Assembly (NCBI GenBank): GCA_964418605.1
Contig: CAYQLY010000011.1
Coordinates: forward strand, 1 to 64,000
Source: CAYQLY01 sp964418605
Lineage (GTDB): Bacteria; Bacteroidota; Bacteroidia; Cytophagales; Cyclobacteriaceae
Direction of reading: 5' to 3'
Length of the DNA: 64,000 nucleotides
Below, in pieces: positions 43,009 through 52,900 of the stretch (position 1 is its first letter; each line of letters begins with the position of its first letter). The position numbers and the translations under genes were made by a program. The notes under the pieces are model-generated. The model ran no database searches and was not told the origin of the DNA. It was given only the letters and a program-made list of their open reading frames with translations.

Positions 43009-43096
43009 AAATCAGGCTATATTAAGAAAAATGCCTTTTATAAAAGGTTTGAGAAGTCAAGGGGTTAATTAGTCATTTTCTAACGATAAAATAATT

Positions 43097-43139
43097 ATTG
43101 AAGATGTTGTTTTTTCTACAAAAAAATAACATCTTCAAT
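43097..43139. terminator. Bidirectional terminator overlapping the DUF721 gene end
   Basis: Arms 43097-43115 and 43121-43139 are complementary over 19 bases with one G-T pair and a 5-base loop. The loop contains the stop codon of the minus-strand DUF721 gene, so its last codons lie in the stem. It can end both convergent transcripts. Confidence 0.82.
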
Positions 43140-43430
43140 AATAGGTACTTCAAAATCCTGATTCACACGCTCTATCATCTTTTCTTTAGACGACACCAAG
43201 GTGTGTTTTAATGCAGCAGAAGTTAGTTGAATGTATAATTTTTTCTTCTTAATAAACAACTTGATGGTACGTTCTGCAATGGTTTTTCCCATCCATTTCT
43301 CCCAATAAGCCATCAGTTGCGCTTGGTCGAATTTTTCTTTAAGAGAATACGTGCTTAATAGATCATGAATGGCTTCTTTAGCGGTTACAATATCCTGATG
43401 ACGTTTAGTTGGATTGGTATATTTAGCCAT
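43116..43430 (-). CDS. DUF721/DciA-like protein
   Basis: 104 residues, soluble. The pattern of an N-terminal helix, the core AYWEKWMGKTIAERT, and the strands KKKKLYIQLTSAALKHTLV fits the DUF721 (DciA-like) family, which is linked to loading of the replicative helicase in bacteria without DnaC. Many members are longer; this short form is common in Bacteroidota. It is flanked by a TPR lipoprotein gene and, divergently, by gldG. The dciA role itself is inferred from the family. Confidence 0.78.
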   Translation of the reverse strand: MAKYTNPTKRHQDIVTAKEAIHDLLSTYSLKEKFDQAQLMAYWEKWMGKTIAERTIKLFIKKKKLYIQLTSAALKHTLVSSKEKMIERVNQDFEVPIIEDVIFL

Positions 43431-43499
43431 AACTTAATCTACTAAGATACGAAAATTAAAGGTAGGACAACAGGTATTTATTTATAATCATTGGATTAG

Positions 43500-43507
43500 T
43501 ATATTTG
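43500..43507 (+). promoter_or_regulatory. -7 box of a gldG promoter
   Basis: TATATTTG at 43500-43507 is an exact TAnnTTTG box, 41 bases before the gldG ATG. A -33 TTTG is not clear. It fits gldG as the first gene of its transcript. Confidence 0.4.
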
Positions 43508-43548
43508 TTTGCTTCTTTACCAAGATCATTAGAGAAGCCTAGGCAAAA

Positions 43549-45228
43549 ATGATTCGCTATAAAAAACCTCTTATTCTTTTGAGCATAATTAGTGTATTAA
43601 TTGTTTTAAATATACTGAGCCGAGTTTACTCCTTTAGACTAGATCTTACTGAAGAAAAGAGGTACACTTTGTCTATTCCTACACGTAAGCTGCTTCAACA
43701 TTTGGAGGATCCAATCACTATTGACGTGTACCTGTATGGCGATTTACCAACCGGATTTAAAAGATTGCAACAATCGATAGAGGAGCATCTGGAGAATTTT
43801 CAATCGTATGGAGGAAAAAAAATTCAGTTTATGTTTTTTGATCCCTTATCTATAAAAGATACAAAAGCAAAAAATAACTATATCCGCAATCTATCACGTA
43901 AAGGCATACAGCCTACCACTGTCTTCGAAAAACAAAATGGAAAACAAATTGAAAAGTTGATTTTTCCCGGAGCTGTTATCAGTTATAAAAACAGGGAACT
44001 TGCGGTGATGTTATTAAAAGGCAACAAAGGAAACTCACCACAAGAAATACTAAATCAATCCATTGAAAATATCGAATATGAACTAGCTTCTGCTATTAAA
44101 CTCATTAGTCAAGAAAAACGAAAAAAAATAGGATGGATAGAGGGACATGGTGAACTAACAGGAATACGTGTAGCAGATATAGCCAATACAATCAATGAGC
44201 GTTATGATTTATTCAGAATAAACCTGCCCAACAAAAAACAGCTTGTATCTTATGACTTACTTATCATTGCCAAGCCTACACAACCATTTTCAGAGGCTGA
44301 TCAATATAAGTTAGATCAGTATATCATGAATGGCGGCAACGTTATTTTTCTGATTGATGAAATTCGTGTAGACCTAGATAGTGTTGGAACGGAAGGAACT
44401 TTCGCTTTCACCTACAACCATGGGTTAGACGACATGTTATTTAGATATGGTGTACGTATCAACCCCAACTTAATTCAAGATCTATATGCTGGAGCACAAC
44501 CAGTTGTCGTTGGACTGACAGGCAATCAACCTCAAATTCAACTATTGCCTTGGCCTTTTTTTCCTATTATCAATTCATTTGGAAATAACCCGGCTGTTAA
44601 GAATTTAGATGCTATTTTACTTAAGTTCGCCAGCTCCATAGACACCGTTAAAGCAAAAGGAATTCGTAAAACACCTCTTTTATTTACTTCTTTATATTCT
44701 CGTACATTATCTTCTCCTATTCGGATTAACTTTAACGATATGCGTAAAGAACTCCAACCCACTTATCTCAACAAGGGTCCTTTCGTTGTTGCTTACTTAA
44801 TAGAAGGAAGCTTTCAATCTGCTTTCAAAAACAGAATCCTACCAACAGGAATTGACACAAGTGGATTTAAAAAACAAGGTATTTTTTCAAAACTGATCAT
44901 TTGTTCAGATGGAGATATTGTAAGAAACGAACTAGATCCAACATCATACTATCCATTGCCCAATGGATTTGATCCTTACACTAAAAATACATTTGCAAAT
45001 AAAGATTTTATACTCAATACAGTAGACTATCTTTTGGATAGTGATGGTTTAATTGTCGCAAGAAAAAAAGAAATCAAACTAAGGCCACTTGATAAAGTAA
45101 AAATAAGTAATGAAAAATGGAAATGGCAATTACTTAATGTGCTTTTACCTGTTTTGATTATTATTATAGCAGGAGTTGCTCATTACGGGTGGCGAAAAAT
45201 AAAATTTGAAAAAAATAAAGTTAAATGA
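43549..45228 (+). CDS. gldG: Gliding motility ABC transporter component GldG
   Basis: 559 residues. An N-terminal membrane helix (~8-26) is followed by the characteristic segment SRVYSFRLDLTEEKRYTLSIPTRKLL (quoted in part: RLDLTEEKRYTLSIPT), a large periplasmic domain with KKIGWIEGHGEL near residue 195, and a C-terminal membrane helix (LLPVLIIIIAGVAHYGW) with a short basic tail. GldG works with the permease GldF and ATPase GldA in gliding motility and type IX secretion of Bacteroidota. gldF, normally just upstream, is absent: a DUF721 gene diverges instead. The stop overlaps the start of the epimerase gene (ATGA). Confidence 0.93.
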   Translation: MIRYKKPLILLSIISVLIVLNILSRVYSFRLDLTEEKRYTLSIPTRKLLQHLEDPITIDVYLYGDLPTGFKRLQQSIEEHLENFQSYGGKKIQFMFFDPLSIKDTKAKNNYIRNLSRKGIQPTTVFEKQNGKQIEKLIFPGAVISYKNRELAVMLLKGNKGNSPQEILNQSIENIEYELASAIKLISQEKRKKIGWIEGHGELTGIRVADIANTINERYDLFRINLPNKKQLVSYDLLIIAKPTQPFSEADQYKLDQYIMNGGNVIFLIDEIRVDLDSVGTEGTFAFTYNHGLDDMLFRYGVRINPNLIQDLYAGAQPVVVGLTGNQPQIQLLPWPFFPIINSFGNNPAVKNLDAILLKFASSIDTVKAKGIRKTPLLFTSLYSRTLSSPIRINFNDMRKELQPTYLNKGPFVVAYLIEGSFQSAFKNRILPTGIDTSGFKKQGIFSKLIICSDGDIVRNELDPTSYYPLPNGFDPYTKNTFANKDFILNTVDYLLDSDGLIVARKKEIKLRPLDKVKISNEKWKWQLLNVLLPVLIIIIAGVAHYGWRKIKFEKNKVK

Positions 45229-46229
45229 ATAAAATAATTTATCATAATCAAGACCTATCTTCTCTTTCCTTTTTAGTAACGGGCGGGGCAGGATTTATTG
45301 GTTCTAATATCGTTTCCTACCTACTTAAACATGGCGCTGGCCGTGTTCGTGTACTTGATAATTTTTCAAACGGGTTTGAGAAAAATATTAGTGAATTTAA
45401 ACAGCATAATAGATTCGAATTCATAGAAGGTGATATTCGAGATAGTGCAACGTGTAACGCTGCTTGTTCTAAGATAGATATTGTTCTTCATCAAGCTGCT
45501 TTGGGATCTGTTCCACGAAGTATTAAAGATCCTCTAACGACTAATGCAGTAAACATCCAAGGATTTTTAAACATGCTCTTAGCCGCCAAAGATGAACACG
45601 TTAAACGCTTCGTTTATGCAGCTTCTTCATCAACGTATGGGGATAGTACTTCATTGCCTAAAAAAGAAGACGTCATCGGTAAGCCACTTTCTCCATATGC
45701 TGTTACAAAATACGTGAACGAATTATATGCAGATGTATTTTCAAAAGTATACAACTACCCTTCGATTGGGCTTCGGTATTTTAATGTATTCGGACCAAAA
45801 CAAGATCCCAATGGTCCTTATGCTGCTGTTATTCCTTTGTTTATAGATGCACTGGTTAACCATGTACAACCAACCATCAATGGTGATGGCGAACAAACTA
45901 GAGATTTTACTTTTGTGGAAAATGCTATTCAAGCCAATATAAAAGCAGCACTCGTTCAAGATGACAAAGCACTTAATCAAATTTATAACGTTGCTGTAGG
46001 AGAACGCACATCACTCAATCAGCTTTTTGAGGAATTACGTCAGCAAGCCCAAAGCACACTTCAGCCCCTATATGGTCCTGACCGACCTGGTGATATTCGA
46101 GATAGCTTAGCCGATATATCTAAGGCTAGAAAATACCTCAACTACCAACCAGCTTTTTCACTAAAAGAAGGATTGAAATTAACGTATGAATGGTTTATTC
46201 ATAACAAAGATTTTATAAATAACAAATAG
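45225..46229 (+). CDS. NAD-dependent sugar epimerase (UDP-GlcNAc 4-epimerase-like)
   Basis: 334 residues of the extended short-chain dehydrogenase family. The nucleotide loop is VTGGAGFIGSNI, the catalytic Ser lies in AASSSTYGDS, and the Tyr/Lys pair is in SPYAVTKYVNELY. The segment RYFNVFGPKQDPNGPYAAVIP is closest to WbpP-type UDP-N-acetylglucosamine/-glucuronate C4 epimerases. The first residues (NKIIYHNQDLSS) extend beyond most homologues. It overlaps the end of gldG by four bases, so it is translated with it, and a serine hydrolase follows two bases later. Precise substrate not shown. Confidence 0.9.
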   Translation: MNKIIYHNQDLSSLSFLVTGGAGFIGSNIVSYLLKHGAGRVRVLDNFSNGFEKNISEFKQHNRFEFIEGDIRDSATCNAACSKIDIVLHQAALGSVPRSIKDPLTTNAVNIQGFLNMLLAAKDEHVKRFVYAASSSTYGDSTSLPKKEDVIGKPLSPYAVTKYVNELYADVFSKVYNYPSIGLRYFNVFGPKQDPNGPYAAVIPLFIDALVNHVQPTINGDGEQTRDFTFVENAIQANIKAALVQDDKALNQIYNVAVGERTSLNQLFEELRQQAQSTLQPLYGPDRPGDIRDSLADISKARKYLNYQPAFSLKEGLKLTYEWFIHNKDFINNK

Positions 46230-46231
46230 AT

Positions 46232-47374
46232 ATGAAAAAATGGAAACGAGCTATACTCGTTATAGTAATTATTGTATGCAGTACACACATTTTATTATGG
46301 GTTACACATAAGACCTATTTATATAAAGTAGCTATTTACAATTTCGCTGACATTGATGATTATAAACTATTTCATCAACTAAAAATTGAAAAAAGTGACC
46401 ATCCTGAACCATGGCCATTATCGACGCATTATAATCGTATATCACTATCACCTGATTTTCTAAAAGAATTAGAAACTATACAAACTATTGCATTTCTTAT
46501 TATAAAAAATGATTCTATTTATTATGAAAAGTATAGCGATGGATATAGTGATCATTCCATTTCTAACTCATTCTCAGTTGCCAAAAGCGTCGTAAGCACA
46601 TTAATTGGTATAGCCATAGATGATGGTAAAATAAAAAGTGTTGATCAGCCTATAGCCGATTTTTTACCTTCATTCAAAGAAGGAAATAAGTCAAACATTA
46701 CCATCAAACATCTTCTCACTATGAGTAGTGGTCTGGATTGGAACGAATCCTATATGAATCCTTTTTCTTCCGTAACAGAAGCCTATTATGGAAATAATTT
46801 GCAAAAATTAGTATTGCACTTAAAGCCCGAGGAAAAACCTGGGCAACGATTTAGTTATAAAAGTGGCGATACACAATTATTAAGCTTGATCTTAGAAAAA
46901 GCGACAGGTGAATCTGTAAGTAGGTACATGCAAAAAAAATTATGGCACCCATTAGGCGCGGAACAAGATGCACAATGGAGCACGGATCATCTTAATGGTA
47001 ATGAAAAAGCATATTGTTGTTTATTTACAAATGCTCGTGATTTTGCACGCTTAGGTTCACTCTATCTTCATAAAGGAAAATGGCATAACCAACAAATTCT
47101 TTCCGAATCGTATATTCAAGAAGCACTTACACCTGCTTCATTAGTTGATGAGTCGAACAAACCCATTTCTTATTATGGTTACCAATGGTGGCTACTTCCT
47201 AATTATAAAAAAGATCCTATTTTTTATGCCAGAGGTATTCTAGGGCAATACATTATCGTGATTCCGTCCAAACAAGTTGTGATTGTACGATTAGGGAAAA
47301 AGCGAGGTGAAAAAGCAGGAAATCATTACAAGGAAGTTTTTGATATAATTGATGAAATGTATCGTATTTTTTAA
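46232..47374 (+). CDS. Serine hydrolase, class C beta-lactamase/esterase family
   Basis: 380 residues. The N-terminal hydrophobic segment (AILVIVIIVCSTHILLWV) is a signal peptide or anchor. The active-site SxxK is SVAK near residue 112 (SNSFSVAKSVVSTLIG). The typical HLLTMSSGLDW block and the second motif YKSGD (Y-x-N/G position) follow, and IILSVQGYYGYQWW-like Y-W-rich segments near the C-terminus (YYGYQWWLLP) match the family. Members are esterases, D-aminopeptidases or beta-lactamases; nothing here picks one. It starts two bases after the epimerase stop. Confidence 0.88.
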   Translation: MKKWKRAILVIVIIVCSTHILLWVTHKTYLYKVAIYNFADIDDYKLFHQLKIEKSDHPEPWPLSTHYNRISLSPDFLKELETIQTIAFLIIKNDSIYYEKYSDGYSDHSISNSFSVAKSVVSTLIGIAIDDGKIKSVDQPIADFLPSFKEGNKSNITIKHLLTMSSGLDWNESYMNPFSSVTEAYYGNNLQKLVLHLKPEEKPGQRFSYKSGDTQLLSLILEKATGESVSRYMQKKLWHPLGAEQDAQWSTDHLNGNEKAYCCLFTNARDFARLGSLYLHKGKWHNQQILSESYIQEALTPASLVDESNKPISYYGYQWWLLPNYKKDPIFYARGILGQYIIVIPSKQVVIVRLGKKRGEKAGNHYKEVFDIIDEMYRIF

Positions 47375-47520
47375 TCATTTGTTAATTATAATTTTACAAA
47401 TTAATTAAACCGATGCGGCAGAACATATATTTATTATATAAAGCTATAAAAAACATTTATTTATATGGGATACAGCAGCAATTTCATCTTCATCTCACTA
47501 AATCTTAATTTATTAATCCA

Positions 47521-48237
47521 TTGATATCTATTCAACTTGATCAATTATCTATTTCACATGGCACGAAAACTGTTTTTTCGGATCTTTCAATAGAAGTTAA
47601 TGATCCAACCTTTATCGCTGTTTTAGGGCATAATGGTTCAGGAAAAACATCTTTCTTTAAAGCATTATCCGGTGAGCTAGCATACACAGGAACTATTTAT
47701 ATGAATGGAAAAAAAATAAACCATAATCATGATGCACCTGTTGCTTTTCTCCATCAAAAAAACAATTTACACTTCGATGTAAAGGTTCATGACTTTATGG
47801 TCATGGGATTATATCGTCATAAGAAAATAGGTGAACAATACAATACGGAAGACTATCAAAAAGTCAATAAGCTTGCTGAGCGGCTACAAATCACACATCT
47901 ACTAAATAAAAACATGCAAAAATTATCCGGTGGTGAACAGCAAATCATTTGGCTGGGGCAAGCTTTACTTCAAGATGCAACTATTTATTTATTAGATGAA
48001 CCAACTCAACATCTGGATATTTATAATAAGAAAAAAGTATTTAATTTTTTAGCTAATTTGGTTGAAGAATACAAAAAAATTATTTTTTGTAGCACACATG
48101 ATGTTTATTATCTAAAAGACATGAAAGGTTATTTACTAAATCTTTCTTCTACAGATCGTTTTTTAGTTGATTTAAATCCTATATCTATTAAAACATCTAT
48201 TGAATTATTAGAAGAGTTTAACAAGCAAGCGCCTTAG
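47521..48237 (+). CDS. ABC transporter ATP-binding protein (FecE/ZnuC-like)
   Basis: 238 residues. Walker A is GHNGSGKTS near residue 38, the signature is KLSGGEQQ, Walker B is TIYLLDEPTQHLD and the switch His is in CSTHD. The pattern resembles iron/siderophore or metal uptake ATPases. No permease or binding protein is next to it, so it is an orphan. No ATG is available in the right place and TTG at 47521 is the best start, with an upstream in-frame stop (TAA at 47506). The 3' end overlaps the convergent tpiA by 20 bases. The 146-base gap before it shows no clear element. Confidence 0.82.
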   Translation: MISIQLDQLSISHGTKTVFSDLSIEVNDPTFIAVLGHNGSGKTSFFKALSGELAYTGTIYMNGKKINHNHDAPVAFLHQKNNLHFDVKVHDFMVMGLYRHKKIGEQYNTEDYQKVNKLAERLQITHLLNKNMQKLSGGEQQIIWLGQALLQDATIYLLDEPTQHLDIYNKKKVFNFLANLVEEYKKIIFCSTHDVYYLKDMKGYLLNLSSTDRFLVDLNPISIKTSIELLEEFNKQAP

Positions 48238-48985
48238 CAATATCAATAAATTCTCGAGCAACTAGCGAAGCTCCACCAATTAATCCACCATCTATATCAG
48301 GGCAAGAAAAAATAGCTTTAGCATTAGATGAGTTACAACTTCCTCCATATAAGATAGACGTCGTCATAGCGGTATCATTCCCATAGTGAGAGGCGAGTGC
48401 TTTACGAATAGCAGCATGCATCTCCTGTGCTTGATCTGGAGTGGCATTCAAGCCTGTACCTATAGCCCAAACGGGTTCATAAGCAATAACACTGTTTTTT
48501 ATTTCTGTGGAAGATAAATGAAAAAGGGATTTCTGAAGTTGATTAATAACAAAATCAATATGGTTGTTTTTTTTTCTTTCTGTTGCATCCTCTCCACAAC
48601 AAACTATAACACGAAGTTTATGACTAAGTGCGATATTTATTTTTTTTGCAACTATCTCATTTGTTTCCTGAAAAAAAGAACGCCGCTCACTATGTCCTAA
48701 AATAACATAACTAACACCAATCTCAGCCAACATAGCAGCTGATACCTCTCCTGTAAATGCACCTTTCTCTTCGTAATGGCAATTTTGAGCAGCCAATTGA
48801 ATGGGCGAATCCGAAATTAATTTGCGAATAGGGTAAAGATGCGTAAAAGGAGGTGCAATAATTAAATCAGCAATTTCAGAATTAAGCTCATCCGAGGCTA
48901 TATGGCTTACTTCAGAAGCTAACTTTAACCCAGCCTCTAAGCCCTTATTCATTTTCCAATTTCCTGCTAAAATTTTTTTTCTCAT
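48218..48985 (-). CDS. tpiA: Triose-phosphate isomerase
   Basis: 255 residues. The enzyme interconverts dihydroxyacetone phosphate and glyceraldehyde-3-phosphate. Catalytic residues are visible: Lys in AGNWKMNKG near the N-terminus, His in VILGHSERR, and Glu in IAYEPVWAIGTG. The phosphate-binding ILYGGSCNSSNAK and DGGLIGGASLV segments close the barrel. The start overlaps the stop of the threonine dehydrogenase gene (ATGA), so they are coupled. The end overlaps the convergent ABC ATPase gene. Confidence 0.97.
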   Translation of the reverse strand: MRKKILAGNWKMNKGLEAGLKLASEVSHIASDELNSEIADLIIAPPFTHLYPIRKLISDSPIQLAAQNCHYEEKGAFTGEVSAAMLAEIGVSYVILGHSERRSFFQETNEIVAKKINIALSHKLRVIVCCGEDATERKKNNHIDFVINQLQKSLFHLSSTEIKNSVIAYEPVWAIGTGLNATPDQAQEMHAAIRKALASHYGNDTAMTTSILYGGSCNSSNAKAIFSCPDIDGGLIGGASLVAREFIDIAKALAC

Positions 48986-49938
48986 ATTTTTTTTGTTCGA
49001 ACTATCCCTTTTAACATATCTTCCGTCATCTTAGAAAGTGTATAGGTATGTTTCCAACCCCAATCTTTTCGAGCAGCTGAATCATTAATCGTTGAAGGCC
49101 ACGATTCAGCAATCTTTTGTCTAAAATCCGGTCGGTAAACAATTTTAAAAGAAGGAATATGTTTTTTAACAGCATGAGCAATCTCTTGAGGAGAAAAACT
49201 AATGGCTGCAACATTATAACTTGATCTAATTTTTACTTTTTTACTTGGCGCATTCATTAAACGAAGCGTAGCTTGAATAGCATCAGACATATACATCATA
49301 GGCAACGTAGTATGCTTTGATAAAAAACATTCAAACGGTTTATTTTCAAGTGCTTTATAAAATATATCAACAGCATAATCAGTTGTTCCTCCACCAGGAA
49401 GAGACTTATAACCAATCAATCCGGGATAACGCAAACTTCGAACATCTACTTGGTGTTTATGAAAATAATAATCACAAAGCCGCTCACCTGCCAACTTCGT
49501 AATACCATACATCGTTGATGGATCCATAACAGTATGTTGGGGTGTATTTTTTTTGGGTGTAGAAGGACCAAAAACAGCTATTGAACTTGGCCAATAAATT
49601 TTATCTATCTTTTTTTCTTTAGCAATATCAAGCACATGAAATAATCCGTCCACATTAAGTTTCCATGCTAATTGCGGATTGCGTTCTCCGGATGCGGAAA
49701 GCAGTGCAGCCAAATTATATATTTGTGTAATTTTATACTTATCAACAATAGCTGCTAATCTTGTCGCATCTAATACATCTACTGTTTCAAATGGACCCGA
49801 TTCCACAATCTCTTGATTATGACGTGATACATCAGCAGCTACAACTTGATTAATACTGTATTCATTTCGCAGTTCATATAAAAGCTCGGAACCTAATTGA
49901 CCCAAAGCCCCTATTACAAGTATTCGATCTGTTTTCAT
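48982..49938 (-). CDS. NAD-dependent L-threonine 3-dehydrogenase, short-chain type (probable)
   Basis: 318 residues of the extended short-chain dehydrogenase superfamily. The NAD loop is IGALGQLGSEL, the catalytic Ser lies in YWPSSIAVFGPSTPK, and the Tyr/Lys pair is in TMYGITKLAGERLCDYY. The block SLRYPGLIGYKSLPGGGTTDYAVDI (shown in part: SLRYPGLIGYKSLPGGG) and PMMYMSDAIQATLRLM are typical of the SDR-type threonine dehydrogenase known from flavobacteria. It would make 2-amino-3-ketobutyrate, a glycine precursor; gcvP is elsewhere in the window. Other SDR epimerases are possible. It starts 41 bases after the TPR-CHAT gene on the same strand. Confidence 0.85.
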   Translation of the reverse strand: MKTDRILVIGALGQLGSELLYELRNEYSINQVVAADVSRHNQEIVESGPFETVDVLDATRLAAIVDKYKITQIYNLAALLSASGERNPQLAWKLNVDGLFHVLDIAKEKKIDKIYWPSSIAVFGPSTPKKNTPQHTVMDPSTMYGITKLAGERLCDYYFHKHQVDVRSLRYPGLIGYKSLPGGGTTDYAVDIFYKALENKPFECFLSKHTTLPMMYMSDAIQATLRLMNAPSKKVKIRSSYNVAAISFSPQEIAHAVKKHIPSFKIVYRPDFRQKIAESWPSTINDSAARKDWGWKHTYTLSKMTEDMLKGIVRTKKI

Positions 49939-49979
49939 GTTTATTAGTTAATATAAATGTTTACTAATGTTATTATTTT

Positions 49980-52900
49980 TTATTCTAAGCCAACCATAAT
50001 AAAAGCACCCCAATAAAGAGGATCCGGATATTTTGTACGAATTTCCCTTTTAGCTTCCAAAAATGCATATCTTTTTTTTCCAGTCTCCAGCCATTTCTTA
50101 TAAAAAAGAATCATAAAATCTTTCGTCACGGTATCAGAAATTTTAAACAAACTTATAATAAGACTTTTCGCACCAGCCCCTAAAAAAGCGCGTTGCAACC
50201 CATATACTCCTTCGCCTGATTTAATATCTCCAAGAGCACTTTCACATGAGCTTAACACAACGAGCTCCGTATGGTCGCAGTTTAAATTCATAGCTTCATA
50301 CGCTGTAAGTATACCATCTGCTTTATTAAGATTATATATTGTTTCACTTTGATTCATGAGATCCCCGGCTCCTTTTAGTAATAAGCCTGAGCGAAGCATA
50401 GGGTTTTGAAACAAAAGAATATCATTAAACTCATTCTGAATATCCATCTCTTCCATAAATAACCCATGTGTTGCAATATGAATAACAGTTGGGTTCTGAA
50501 TGGATTTTACATTTTCCTCAGTAGCCTCCTTAAATAAAAATAAGTTTGAATGCCATCCATTTGCTTGCATTATTGTTTTTAATTCATTCGTCTCCAACTC
50601 TGTTCCAGGCAACTGCTTGATTGTTTTTTTATCAGGACTCCATGCCGATGTATAAAATTCAGGGTTTCCAAAAATAACAATGTTTTTTTCAGTAGAAGAA
50701 ACAGTTGACTTGATAACTTTTTTGAGATAGATATCTTTTGTGCTTTTAACAAAGACAATATTTTTTTTATCTATTAAAAAATCACCGGAATGCTCCGATA
50801 ACGTTTCAGGGTTAATTTGATTATAGATACCATCAGGAGAAAAATAGATGGTAGAAAAATTTTTAAGTGCCTCGTCGAGCGGTTTCCAAAAATAAGTATA
50901 CGATATAGTATCCACTAAACTGTAAGCTATGCTATTCTTATACCATTTACTGTATTTATGCTCCAACTCCTTGCCATTATAAATAAATATGATTTCTGGT
51001 TTTTTTTGATGAGGTTTCACAATATATACACCATAAATAATGGAATCTGTAAATGAGCCATCAAAATAAGGAAATCTGCTTATCTCTACAGCTGCCTCAT
51101 CTTCTTTCAAAGAAGCTTGTATTTTTTTCCAATCAACCTTTATATTTTCATAACTATTTTTAAATACTTCTGATTTCTCATTCAATTCTTTTTCTAACTT
51201 TTCAAGTTGTTGATCTAACTCCTCTAAATTTATATTGTTTGCCTTAATTTCATCTTCTGACAACGACGCTAATGTTCCTATATATTCTTTCTTAGTTAAC
51301 CATTCGCTGTATTTTGCTTTTAAATTTTGATCACCAGCATGCAAAATATGTTCTTTTACTTTTAACGCTGAATTAAGAAGAAGGGCTTTTTGTAAGACAC
51401 TATAGTTATAAACATCTTCAGCAAGACCTGAATCATCAACATGATTCTTTAATGCCAATGAACCATAAAATTCAAACTCTTGCTTAAGAACATTCCAAAA
51501 CTTTGTTTTTTCACGATCACTTAACGATGGGAAATAAATATCTATATAGTTTATATAATTAGCAATGGCTTGTTTAGAGTACGATTGAGCAATATCGTAC
51601 TTTCCAGATACATAATATAAGTGAGCCAACCTCGTCTGAATAGTAGCTACTTTAGGGTGTTGCACATTAAATAATTTTTCATATATTTTTTTTGATCTCT
51701 GATAAGCATGATCTGCTTCTTCTAACCTGCGTTGCTTCATATAAACATCAGCCATGAGTAGAATAACATCTGCAGCTTGCGAACTATACTCCTTGCCAAG
51801 TTTTTGCATTAAAATAAATTTTGCTTCCTCAAGTTGTTGTAAAGCCTTGTCAAACTGATTGGTTGCTATATATACTTTTGAAAGACCAACTAATGCATCG
51901 GCATAAGGCATATTTTGATTTCCTATACTTGCCTCAATAATTTGTTTAGATTTTTTCAATAACGAATCAGCCAAATTCAAATTTTTAGTTTGATAAATAT
52001 AATTTGTGGCCAATTGAATAAGCGCATGTGCAACCTCAAGATGACGATCACCTAAGACAGCTGTCTCTGTTTCAACTATATTTTTTAGAAGATGCTCTGC
52101 TTTATTATAATTTCCTAAAGCTGTAGCAATATCAGCCATTTGCATCAGGCAAACAGCTGTTCGACGCGAACCTTCACCAAACGCCATTTTACTTATAGCA
52201 TACGCTCGGTCTGCTGATTTTTCAGCTTCCAGATAATTCCCTTTTATTAATTGAAAATCGGCTAATTTATTAAGCGGATCTATTAAGAACCGATGGTTTT
52301 CACCATACATCGATTTAATTTCGAGCGAATAGTTTAAAAATTTTTCGGTCCGATTATATCTTCCAAAAGCAAGCAGAAGTGTTGAAACATCATCCATAAC
52401 GCTGCTTTTTTCAAAATCTAATTTTTGCTTTTCATAATACCTTATGCATTTATTTAGATTTTTTTCTGCTTCCTCCAGAAAATTCATAGCCAAAAAATAC
52501 CTAGCTTGTGTAGCAAGTGCTTTATAATAGTTTTTATTATCGACTCCCTTAAGAATATAAAGTGCTCGTTCAATTGTATTCTCTGCTTTCTGATAATTGC
52601 CAAGCTCTATTTCAATAGCAGCTATATCAATGAGATAAGTCGCAAAGGTTACACCTGTTGAATTATATTTTTTAATTAAAAAAGATTTTACTTCTTCTAT
52701 TGTTTTTTCAGCAAAAGGCAACTGATCTGTTAGTTCATAAAAATGCGCTATATGGGAAAGTGTATAAATATAAAATGGATGAAAAGAAGACAATTCATGA
52801 GATACAGACCTATAAAAACTTTTTTCATAAATCGTATTTGATTTTCTAAAATCAGATGAGTAATCTACTAAGTAATTAGCATATTCGAGACAGGCTAAAT

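Noticed and set aside
47413..47508. 31-codon frame before the ABC ATPase
   Set aside because: No leader, GG motif, promoter or protein pattern; it is likely chance in AT-rich sequence.
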